From Verrucomicrobiota bacterium (GTDB lineage: Bacteria; Verrucomicrobiota; Verrucomicrobiia; Chthoniobacterales; UBA10450): a stretch of DNA of 8,960 nt. The stretch is taken from the NCBI GenBank assembly GCA_003219335.1, contig QHOF01000298.1, positions 3,757-12,716 of the forward strand. The letters are read 5' to 3'. Within the stretch, counting starts at the first letter, position 1, and every line of letters starts with the position of its first letter. The notes beneath the pieces were generated by a model, which searched no databases, was not told the DNA's origin, and was given only the letters and a program-made list of their open reading frames with translations. The translations under genes and the position numbers were made by a program. Positions 1 to 5,413 of the stretch are shown here, piece after piece.

Positions 1-1
1 G

Positions 2-457
2 GCCGTGAATCAGCGTCCAGCGCAATTCGTAACCGCACGCAGCGCAAAACCCGTTGACCGGTTGCGTATTGGTCTTTGGACCACTATTCTCCCGACGGGC
101 GGCGACTTGCGGCGGAAAGAGACCACCGACATGGCCGCCCAACTCCATGTCGTATGGCCGCGGTTTCCCGAACTACTGCGCTCGCGCATTATCGGGTATG
201 TCTGGGACGCGACGACCCCGGTGGCAACGATCGCCAAGAGCCAGAAGACCGGGACGGTCACGTTTGTGGTGATGCGGTCGGGATCAGAAGACCTCGGCAA
301 GTGGCTGACCGAACGCCACAACGTCGCCGAGGACTATGCGAAGATATTCGGCGAATTCCCCGATGATCCCCGGGCCATCACGATTTCGATCGACTCGAAT
401 GACACCCACTCGGTGGCCGAATCATTTATGGGGCCGATCGTTTTCCGCGCGCCGTGA
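2..457 (+). CDS. DUF3047 family protein, 3' part (cut by window edge)
   Basis: The frame is open at the left edge, so this is taken as the C-terminal ~150 residues of a longer protein; the GTG at position 5 is unlikely to be the true start. The visible part has the layout I recognise from DUF3047: a tryptophan segment (LWTTILP), an RKETTDMAAQLHVVWP stretch, then YVWDATTPVATI, then the hallmark VVMRSGSEDLGKW-TERHNVAEDY, and an ending IDSNDTHSVAESFMGPIVF. Proteins of this family are usually exported beta-rich proteins of unknown function; no activity can be assigned. The end at TGA (455-457) agrees with the family's usual C-terminus, so the 3' end is intact. It is followed about 100 bases later by a broken substrate-binding gene in the same direction, with no sign of functional linkage. 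Confidence 0.75.
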   Translation, partial: AVNQRPAQFVTARSAKPVDRLRIGLWTTILPTGGDLRRKETTDMAAQLHVVWPRFPELLRSRIIGYVWDATTPVATIAKSQKTGTVTFVVMRSGSEDLGKWLTERHNVAEDYAKIFGEFPDDPRAITISIDSNDTHSVAESFMGPIVFRAP

Positions 458-558
458 GAAGTGTCTCCCGCCGCGTTTACGATCCAGTTGAGAGATTTTC
501 TGGCGCACGGGAAACACGAGACGTATGCATATGACGTCGATGTGTCGGAAGGGGGACA
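458..558. other. Short spacer with no assignable gene
   Basis: Between the DUF3047 stop and the first recognisable codons of the substrate-binding remnant I see no start codon with a ribosome-binding site and no terminator. One plus-strand frame (starting at 461) reads through, but its product matches nothing I recognise and runs out of frame into the remnant. It may be the scar of the deletion that removed the 5' two thirds of the next gene. Confidence 0.4.
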
Positions 559-850
559 ACCAACCGAAAGCAGATCGTGGAGCTTGGTGTCAAAAACCGG
601 TTGCCGCAACCTACCCCCAAATCACCTATGCAAACGCTGGTGGCCTGATGTCTTATGCAGCGAACGAAATTGAGATGTTCCGGCGCGCTGCAACTTACGT
701 CGACAAAATCCTGAAAGGCAGAAGACCCGCCGACCTGCCAGTCGAGCAGCCGACGAAGTTCGAGCTGTGATCAACCTGAAAGCCACGAACCAGATCGGCG
801 TGACGATCCCACCGACCGTGCTAGCGAGATCGGATAAAGTGATCAAGTGA
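559..850 (+). pseudogene. Decayed 3' end of a PF04392 ABC substrate-binding protein gene
   Basis: Only the last ~95 codons survive, spread over three frames. First frame (559-606): TNRKQIVELGVKNRLP, which matches SQRKQIADLAVKNRLP of the intact copy at 3961-4947. Second frame (from about 606): ATYPQITYANAGGLMSYAAN, then RRAATYVDKILKG and LPVEQPTKFEL. A TGA at 768-770 stops this frame. Third frame: VINLKATNQIGVTIPPTVLARSDKVIK and a TGA at 848-850. Each frame change is explained by loss of one G (CCG|GCA at about 606 and CTG|GTG at about 767). The protein would have been the periplasmic binding component of a COG2984-type transporter. With the 5' part missing and two frameshifts it cannot make a functional product. 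The orientation is opposite to the two intact copies downstream. Confidence 0.88.
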
Positions 851-864
851 TAGTAGACCAAGCC

Positions 865-895
865 AAGCGGCGATGGCAGGATTGAATTGAATCTC
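865..895 (+). repeat. Dispersed 3'-flank repeat, copy A
   Basis: The block starts AAGCGGCGATGGCAGG and ends TGAATTGAATCTC, 14 nt after the stop of the substrate-binding remnant. It matches copy B (2895-2926, reverse strand) at about 29 of 32 positions. Copy B lies 10 nt after the stop of an intact paralog, so the duplicated unit included this untranslated DNA. Confidence 0.75.
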
Positions 896-950
896 TAACC
901 ATTGAAAGTGAAGGCGTTTCGACTCGCATTCTCAGTCCTGGATACATTTT

Positions 951-1107
951 TTGAGACTTGTGAAGAGATCGAAGCTACTCGTTGAGCCCGAGCCAACTCG
1001 GTTTGGTTTGATCAACGCCTTTACGAACGCTGCGCAAAGACACTCGCGCCCCTCCAGGAATCGAGATGGAGCGGTTTGCGGGGACGCTGCTGGAAGCCCC
1101 TCTATAG
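951..1107 (+). pseudogene. 3' remnant of an unidentified gene
   Basis: From 951 one frame reads LLVEPEPTRFGLINAFTNAAQ. After about position 1040 that frame turns into low-quality sequence, but the neighbouring frame continues with GIEMERFAGTLLEAPL and a TAG stop at 1105-1107. The joined product looks like the C-terminal tail of a real protein with one frameshift near 1037-1045. An intrinsic terminator 33 nt after this stop (1140-1170, same strand) supports it as a true gene end. I do not recognise the family with certainty; it resembles the tail of phage- or plasmid-type proteins of the DUF932 kind, but the fragment is too short to claim that. The upstream part of the gene is missing: the sequence before 951 is the flank of the substrate-binding remnant. 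Confidence 0.45.
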
Positions 1108-1139
1108 TGAAAGCAGTTATAGTTCTTTGTTTAGTTATG

Positions 1140-1170
1140 AGCCAAGCAAAAAAGCTTGGCTTTTTATTTT
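1140..1170 (+). terminator. Rho-independent terminator
   Basis: A perfect 8-bp stem, AGCCAAGC (1140-1147) with GCTTGGCT (1154-1161), closes a loop of six A residues and is followed by TTTTATTTT (1162-1170). It lies 33 nt downstream of the TAG at 1107 and points in the plus direction. Confidence 0.88.
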
Positions 1171-1209
1171 CACAAACTCCATCCCTCCTCCTGTTGCTGG
1201 CCGTCAAAA

Positions 1210-1222
1210 CGTTTGATAAACG
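1210..1222. promoter_or_regulatory. Small inverted repeat upstream of the XRE gene, possible operator
   Basis: CGTTT-gat-AAACG, a 5+3+5 inverted repeat, ends 36 nt before the ATG of the HTH regulator. Many XRE repressors bind small palindromes in their own promoter. This assignment rests on position and symmetry only. Confidence 0.25.
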
Positions 1223-1258
1223 ATCTCGGTGGACATTAGTTCTAGCCGAGGGTTAAAG

Positions 1259-1417
1259 ATGAAGATCAAGAACAACTTAAAAGAAATCCGTGAGGCTCAG
1301 ATGTTAGGCAAGACTGAACTCGCCAAACTTGCCGGGGTTTCCCCGTTGACGATTGACCGGATTGAAAGGGGCATGCCTTGCCGAATCAAGAGTCAGCGTC
1401 AAATCGTCTTCGACTGA
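1259..1417 (+). CDS. XRE-family HTH protein, short and probably truncated
   Basis: The 52-residue product starts MKIKNNLKEIREAQMLGK and contains a full Cro/CI-type helix-turn-helix at about residues 17-37 (ELAKLAGVSPLTIDRIERG), then PCRIKSQRQIVFD and stop. Related stand-alone regulators are normally about 65-75 residues and continue after the RKI/RQI segment with a final helix (typically a -LGLxLSDK- type tail). Here TGA comes right after IVFD. One lost G before position 1411 would explain this, because the next frame gives FGLN, but it then diverges. I chose the ATG at 1259 rather than upstream starts because GAGGG at 1248-1252 is suitably placed and homologs start MKIKNNLKE. It would act as a DNA-binding repressor if still functional; without the last helix dimerisation is doubtful. 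Confidence 0.6.
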   Translation: MKIKNNLKEIREAQMLGKTELAKLAGVSPLTIDRIERGMPCRIKSQRQIVFD

Positions 1418-1473
1418 ACGCCCCGACATGGGGATCGTTTCGCTCGTATTGATCCGGATAGGTGATTGCGGAG

Positions 1474-1491
1474 TATACTTCTAAAGAGGAG
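1474..1491 (+). promoter_or_regulatory. Ribosome-binding site and possible -10 box of the phosphoesterase gene
   Basis: AGAGGAG at 1485-1491 lies 7 nt before the GTG at 1499 and decides that start. A -10-like TATACT (1474-1479) sits just upstream, with a poor -35 candidate TTGATC (1449-1454) at a 19-nt spacing. Transcription from it would begin almost at the ribosome-binding site, so the promoter call is weak while the ribosome-binding site is good. Confidence 0.5.
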
Positions 1492-1498
1492 AACCGAA

Positions 1499-2785
1499 GT
1501 GAAGATCAGGAAGATTCTAGCGATCGCCATGAGTTCAATTTTCGCTACGTCCCTGGTTCTTTTTTCAATAGGGCTTGCCAGCGAGAAAGAAGAGAAAGAG
1601 AGGCACCGTCGTGAGGAGAAAGAGGAAGGGCAGAAGCGTGAGGAGCATGGCCTACGTAAGATTCAACATATCGTTTATATCATCAAAGAAAACCGCACCT
1701 TTGACAATTACTTTGGCAAATTTCCCGGTGCCGAGGGCGCGACCTCTGGCACCATCTCGACGGGCAAAGTAATCCCCCTTGGTCAGGCTCCTGACAGGAC
1801 CCCACGCGACATCGCCCATTCCTTTCAGGCCGCCCTCACGGCTATGGATGGCGGTAAGATGGACAAGTTCGACCTGATCGGAGGCGGCAACCAGAACGGC
1901 GATTTTCTAGCGTATACCCAATACACTGAAGCTGACATTCCAAACTATTTTGCTTATGCGAGCCATTTTGTTTTGGCCGACCATATGTTTTCATCGCTTC
2001 ATGGCCCGAGCTTCCCTAACCATCTCTATACGGTTGGGGCACAATCTGGAGGAGCAATCAACAATCCAACCAGCAGCGGTGTATGGGGGTGTGATGCGCC
2101 GAATACCTCAAGCGTTCAGGTGATGGACAATGTTGGCAACATCACGCGCCAATTCCCCTGCTTCGACTTTCAAACTATCGCTGATACCTTGGAAGCCCGT
2201 GGCCTGACGTGGAAATATTATTCCCCTATGAAGGGGGAGTCTGGATACATATGGTCGGCCTTGGACGCAATCGACCATATTCGAAACACCTCGCTGTGGA
2301 CCGACCATGTTGTGCCCACAGCTCAATTTGTTGACGATGCCACGAACGGGCGGTTACCCGCCGTGAGTTGGCTGGTTGTCAGTGCGGATAAAACCGAACA
2401 CCCGCCCGCCAGCGTGTGCGTCGGTGCAAACTGGACTGTGCAGCAACTGAACGCGATGATGCAAGGACCCGATTGGAAATCGACGGCGGTCTTTCTGACT
2501 TGGGACGATTTCGGTGGATTCTACGATCACGTGCCGCCTCCACAGGTTGACAATTTTGGGTTTGGTCCGCGCGTGCCACTCTTGATTGTTTCTCCTTATG
2601 CAAAACAAGGATTCATCTCCCACACGTTTTACGAGTTCTCCTCAGTCCTGAAGTTCATAGAGGAACGCTTTGGTTTGCCGCCGCTCACCGACCGTGACTC
2701 CGAGGCAAATGATATGCTGGATAGTTTCGATTTCGATCAGCGCCCCCTGCCGCCGTTGATATTGGAGCAGCGCCAGTGCCCGTGA
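1499..2785 (+). CDS. Secreted phosphoesterase (acid phosphatase / phospholipase C family, PF04185)
   Basis: The 428-residue product is complete. Residues 1-27 are a Sec-type signal peptide (MKIRK, then a hydrophobic core, cleavage likely after GLA). Residues 29-50 form a very charged E/K/R linker. The catalytic domain follows: KENRTFDNYFG (63-73) carries E64 and N65, GPSFPNHLY (169-177) carries S171, TEHPP holds H301, and TWDDFGGFYDH (334-344) carries D336, D337 and H344. In the characterised family member AcpA the equivalent E, N, S and D-D bind the metal and supply the nucleophilic serine. All are present here, so an active enzyme is expected. It should hydrolyse phosphate esters (phosphomonoesters or phospholipid head groups) outside the cytoplasm; the substrate cannot be fixed from sequence. 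A TTG at 1466 in frame would add 11 residues before the signal peptide and is less likely. The gene stands alone and is convergent with the two substrate-binding genes. Confidence 0.9.
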   Translation: MKIRKILAIAMSSIFATSLVLFSIGLASEKEEKERHRREEKEEGQKREEHGLRKIQHIVYIIKENRTFDNYFGKFPGAEGATSGTISTGKVIPLGQAPDRTPRDIAHSFQAALTAMDGGKMDKFDLIGGGNQNGDFLAYTQYTEADIPNYFAYASHFVLADHMFSSLHGPSFPNHLYTVGAQSGGAINNPTSSGVWGCDAPNTSSVQVMDNVGNITRQFPCFDFQTIADTLEARGLTWKYYSPMKGESGYIWSALDAIDHIRNTSLWTDHVVPTAQFVDDATNGRLPAVSWLVVSADKTEHPPASVCVGANWTVQQLNAMMQGPDWKSTAVFLTWDDFGGFYDHVPPPQVDNFGFGPRVPLLIVSPYAKQGFISHTFYEFSSVLKFIEERFGLPPLTDRDSEANDMLDSFDFDQRPLPPLILEQRQCP

Positions 2786-2824
2786 CTTGCCTGGCTGCGT
2801 CATCGTCGGAAACGAATCGGATGG

Positions 2825-2846
2825 CACAAGGATTCTCAATCCTGTG
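2825..2846. repeat. Imperfect inverted repeat in the convergent intergenic region
   Basis: CACAAGGATT (2825-2834) pairs with AATCCTGTG (2838-2846), with one bulged base and a 3-nt loop. It lies between two convergent genes. There is no T tract on either side, so it is not a standard intrinsic terminator. Its reverse strand also contains CAGGATTGA, the core of the dispersed repeat. Confidence 0.45.
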
Positions 2847-2894
2847 AGCATTCTGTCCTCGAACCGCATTTAAAGTTGTCAAACGGAACACAAG

Positions 2895-2926
2895 GAGAAT
2901 TCAGTTCAATCCTGGCATCGCCGCTT
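2895..2926 (-). repeat. Dispersed 3'-flank repeat, copy B
   Basis: Read on the minus strand it starts AAGCGGCGATGCCAGG and ends TGAACTGAATTCTC, 10 nt after the stop of the substrate-binding gene at 2937-3908. It is the best match to copy A at 865-895, differing by two substitutions and one extra T. Confidence 0.75.
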
Positions 2927-2936
2927 TTTTCTGCCA

Positions 2937-3908
2937 TCACTTGATCAGCCTATTCGCTCGGGCGAGCACCTCAGGTGGAATCGTCACGCCTATCTGCTTC
3001 GCCGTCTTGAGATTGATCACAAACTCGAACTTCTTCGGCTGCTCCACCGGCAGCTCGGCGGGCTTGGCGCCTTTCAGGATCTTGTCCACGTAGATGGCTA
3101 CGCGCCGGTAGCTGTCCGCGAGGTCCGCCCCGTAGGACATAAGCCCACCGGCATCTACAAATTGCCTGTTGAAATATATCGACGGTAGCCGGCTCTTTGA
3201 TGCAAAGCCCACAATCCGTTTTTGGTTAGCATTTGTGAGCGGGCTGCCCGCCACGTAGAGTCCATCCGGGCGCTCCTTAGTCAGCATAGCGAATACCCTG
3301 TCAAAACCGTCTGCAGCTCGAACCTCCCAAAGCCGAATCGTCAACTTCAGCGCACGCGCCGCAACTGGAAGATCCTCGTTTACTTCGAGAACATTGGCCG
3401 GAGTAGCAGGTTCGTAAAGGACCGCAACACGGGTAACTTTGGGAACGGCTTCTTTGAGCAGCTCCAGCCGCTTGGCACTCAATTTTCCCGTAAGACTTGT
3501 CAGGCCGGTGACATTGCCGCCGGGACGGGCGAGACTTTCAATGAGGCCTGCCTCGACAGGATCGTTTCCAGCGCCCACCATGACGATAGGAATTGTCTTG
3601 GTCGCATTCTTGGCCGCCTCGATCCACAGGATCCCTCCTGCCACCAGGATGATATCGAGCTTGAGACGCACCAACTCCGCCGCAAGCTCGGATACGCGAT
3701 CGGCCTTCCCCTCCGAATACCGGTACTCGATGGCGATGTTCTGTCCTTCTATGTAGCCGAGCTCGCGAAGTGCCAGGCGAATCCCCTCGGCACGGGTCGA
3801 CTCAGTAGCTGGATCGACCGACGAGAGATATCCGATTCGCAAAACTTTCCTCGGCTGCTGCGCCTCGGCGGAAACGCTAAGCACAAAATGAAAGAAGATC
3901 TTCCTCAT
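2937..3908 (-). CDS. ABC transporter substrate-binding protein (PF04392 / COG2984), second of tandem pair
   Basis: The 323-residue product is a periplasmic binding protein of the ABC_sub_bind family. Key segments: RIGYLSS at the first beta strand, ALRELGYIEGQNIAIEYRY, SLARPGGNVTGLTSL, KRLELLKEAVPKVTRVAVLY, and near the C-terminus DAGGLMSYGADLADSYRR, VDKILKG, LPVEQPKKFEF and VINLKTAKQIGVTIP. The best-studied relatives bind amino acids (TrpX-type, tryptophan); the ligand here is unknown. The signal peptide is short: MRKIFFHFVLSVSAEA then QQ, with only ~9 hydrophobic residues where homologs and the upstream paralog have ~18, so an internal deletion is likely and export may be weak. It starts 52 nt after the stop of the paralog at 3961-4947 and is probably co-transcribed with it. 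No good ribosome-binding site is directly upstream; AAGGAG lies ~35 nt away. Confidence 0.88.
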   Translation of the reverse strand: MRKIFFHFVLSVSAEAQQPRKVLRIGYLSSVDPATESTRAEGIRLALRELGYIEGQNIAIEYRYSEGKADRVSELAAELVRLKLDIILVAGGILWIEAAKNATKTIPIVMVGAGNDPVEAGLIESLARPGGNVTGLTSLTGKLSAKRLELLKEAVPKVTRVAVLYEPATPANVLEVNEDLPVAARALKLTIRLWEVRAADGFDRVFAMLTKERPDGLYVAGSPLTNANQKRIVGFASKSRLPSIYFNRQFVDAGGLMSYGADLADSYRRVAIYVDKILKGAKPAELPVEQPKKFEFVINLKTAKQIGVTIPPEVLARANRLIK

Positions 3909-3960
3909 AAGTTTCGTCCGGCGTGTTTAGCGCTCCCTGCTCCCCGCTCCTTGCTCTCTG
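3909..3960 (-). other. Intergenic spacer between the tandem substrate-binding genes
   Basis: On the minus strand it contains AGCAAGGAGCGGGGAGC followed by AGGGAGC: four purine-rich GGAGC-like repeats in a row. They resemble ribosome-binding sites but lie about 25-45 nt before the ATG at 3908. No terminator is visible, which fits read-through from the first gene into the second. Confidence 0.4.
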
Positions 3961-4947
3961 CTACTTAATAACCTTGTCCGCCCGATACAGCACCGACTGC
4001 GGGATTGTCAGACCGATCTGCTTGGCCGCTTTCAGATTGATGACCAACTCAAACTTTGTCGGCTGCTCGACCGGAAGGTCGGCCGGCTTTCTGCCTTTCA
4101 AAATCTTGTCCACATACGTAGCGGCGCGTCGGTACAAGTCAACAACGCTCACGCCGTAGCTCATAAGCCCTCCCTCTTCCACATACTCCGGCTGTCCGTA
4201 CATCGCCGGCAACCGGTTTTTTACCGCGAGGTCTGCAATCTGTTTTCGCTGAGAAATAAGGACCGGGGCTCCAAGCACGAGGACTGCGTCGGCGTGTCCC
4301 TTGCTTGCCTGTCGGAATGCACTCTCAATATCCTTGGGACCTAGTATGTCTAGGTATTGAAGCGGTACCTTGAACGCCTTTGCGGCGGGTTCTGTCTCTT
4401 TTAACGCTTGTGCGTTGCCCGGGGTGGTCGAATCCCCGAAGACGGCCACGCGGGAGAGCTTGGGAATTACTTCTTTCAGCAGTTCCAGGCGTTTTCCGCT
4501 TAGCTCCGGGACTAGGGTAGACAATCCGGTCATGTTCCCGCCCGGACGCGCAAGGCTGGCGACGAACCCACTGCCCACAGAATCATTAACTTGCGCCATG
4601 ACAATGGGAATCGTGGTTGTTACTTCCTTCGCAGCGCCGCTTGATGTCGAACCTCCTGCGACGATGACGTCCACGTCGAGACGCACAAGTTCGGCCGCAA
4701 GATCGGGCAGTCGATCGAATTTCCCATCGGCCCATCGCCACTCAATGACAATGTTTTTCCCCTCCACGTATCCAAGCTCGCGCATGCCCTGCCGGAAACT
4801 CTCGATGCGAGTAGATTCGACGGAAAGGGAGGTACCACCTAGGAATCCTATCCGGGGGACTTTCGTTGACTGTTGCGCCTCGGCTACCACTGCAACAGCA
4901 AGCAGAACCGCGACGACCAGGATTGATAAGACAGCAGCTCTCTTCAT
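3961..4947 (-). CDS. ABC transporter substrate-binding protein (PF04392 / COG2984), first of tandem pair
   Basis: The 328-residue product has the usual family length. Residues 1-24 are a textbook Sec signal peptide (MKRAAVLSILVVAV, a long Val/Ala/Leu core, cleavage after AEA before QQ). No lipobox cysteine is seen, so it should be free in the periplasm. Family segments: RIGFLGG, MRELGYVEGKNIVIEWRWADG, FDRLPDLAAELVRLDVDVI, SLARPGGNMTGLSTL, LELLKEVIPKLSRVAVFGD, SQRKQIADLAVKNRLPAMY, GGLMSYGVSVVDLYRR and VDKILKGRKPADLPVEQP. It is the intact copy most similar to the remnant at 559-850. The start at 4947 is backed by GAGGTGG 5 nt upstream. The protein would deliver a small solute, likely an amino-acid-type ligand, to a membrane transporter, but no permease or ATPase gene is in the window. 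The mobile element's predicted left end lies only about 130 bp upstream. Confidence 0.92.
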   Translation of the reverse strand: MKRAAVLSILVVAVLLAVAVVAEAQQSTKVPRIGFLGGTSLSVESTRIESFRQGMRELGYVEGKNIVIEWRWADGKFDRLPDLAAELVRLDVDVIVAGGSTSSGAAKEVTTTIPIVMAQVNDSVGSGFVASLARPGGNMTGLSTLVPELSGKRLELLKEVIPKLSRVAVFGDSTTPGNAQALKETEPAAKAFKVPLQYLDILGPKDIESAFRQASKGHADAVLVLGAPVLISQRKQIADLAVKNRLPAMYGQPEYVEEGGLMSYGVSVVDLYRRAATYVDKILKGRKPADLPVEQPTKFELVINLKAAKQIGLTIPQSVLYRADKVIK

Positions 4948-5074
4948 TGCCCACCTCGTTCTGGAGTAGACTTATTATGCAGACGGAAATTGCGAAAACG
5001 ATTATTTACGGCAGAAAGAAAACCGGATTCTTCAAGGGGGGAAAGGCTAATTTCGTCGCAGGATTGAACTGAAC
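4948..5074. other. Region between the substrate-binding operon and the mobile element
   Basis: This must contain the start signals of the minus-strand operon. A CATAAT (minus strand, 4974-4979) is a fair -10 box, but no good -35 is correctly spaced; a ribosome-binding site GAGGTGG precedes the ATG. No gene is seen. A dispersed-repeat copy occupies 5058-5073 next to the predicted element boundary. Confidence 0.4.
5058..5073 (+). repeat. Dispersed repeat, copy C, at the mobile element's left boundary
   Basis: GCAGGATTGAACTGAA matches 15 of 16 bases of copy B (which has CCAGG) and runs into the large hairpin at 5072. It contains GAAC at 5066-5069 and a second GAAC at 5071-5074. GAAC (GTTC on the other strand) is a target tetranucleotide known for IS91-family elements, next to the oriIS end. 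Confidence 0.5.
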
Positions 5075-5156
5075 GGATAGGTTTTAACCTGAATGCGAGC
5101 CAAGAGCGATTGGGTGACAGCAGTTGCAGTCAGACGCATTCAGGATAAAATCCGTT
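5072..5156. repeat. Long interrupted hairpin at the left (transposase-distal) end of the mobile element
   Basis: Arms AACGGA (5072-5077), TTTTA (5082-5086) and CCTGAATGCG (5088-5097) pair with CGCATTCAGG (5135-5144), TAAAA (5146-5150) and TCCGTT (5151-5156). That is 21 base pairs with a four-base bulge (TAGG, 5078-5081), one A/A mismatch, and a 37-nt spacer. It lies downstream of the transposase gene in its reading direction, where IS91-family elements carry oriIS. It has no T tract to act as a terminator. Confidence 0.75.
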
Positions 5157-5164
5157 GGACTAAA
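5138..5164 (-). repeat. Element end motif, left copy
   Basis: On the minus strand this reads TTTAGTCCAACG, 9 nt, CTGAAT. The right copy at 7589-7615 has the same two blocks with the same 9-nt spacing on the plus strand, so the pair forms inverted repeats flanking both recombinase genes. The left copy overlaps one arm of the hairpin at 5072-5156. Confidence 0.65.
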
Positions 5165-5413
5165 GCGTTGGGTAAAGCAGTAACGGTTGTCTATGGGGAT
5201 TGTACGGGGGACATTGGGCAAAGCAGACATAACGGCACGATTGGTCATGAGAACACCGGGCCGTCGTTGACGCAACGATTGGTTGGGACCGGGTAGCGAA
5301 ACTCAATAGGGAGTCGGCCAACAAGACGTGACGTAATGAAACCGGTCGCACCGATGCGTGGGCTCTGGTAGAGAGGGGCGCAACTGCACGGTCTTTTGTT
5401 CGTTGCTCGATCA
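5165..5413. other. Non-coding stretch between left end and transposase stop
   Basis: About 250 bases inside the element with no convincing gene. Minus-strand frames reading through it have no ribosome-binding site and no recognisable product. Visible structure: a small hairpin TCGTTG-acg-CAACGA (5264-5278) and a loose direct repeat built on ACGATTGGT (5237-5245 and 5275-5283), each followed by ACCGGG-like sequence. It may be part of the extended oriIS region. Confidence 0.4.

Noticed and set aside
1420..1432. CCCC-GACAT-GGGG as a terminator after the XRE gene
   Set aside because: The stem is only about 4 bp and is not followed by a T tract.
3222..3968. A 248-codon plus-strand open frame
   Set aside because: It is antisense to a substrate-binding gene with clear family motifs; the product has no recognisable domain and the frame is opened by the codon bias of the real gene.
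4370..4969. A 199-codon plus-strand open frame
   Set aside because: Antisense to the intact substrate-binding gene at 3961-4947; its Ser/Arg/Thr-rich product is typical of a shadow frame.
4971..5003. A standard sigma-70 promoter for the substrate-binding operon
   Set aside because: The -10-like CATAAT is reasonable but no acceptable -35 lies 16-18 nt upstream, so it was not listed as a separate promoter.
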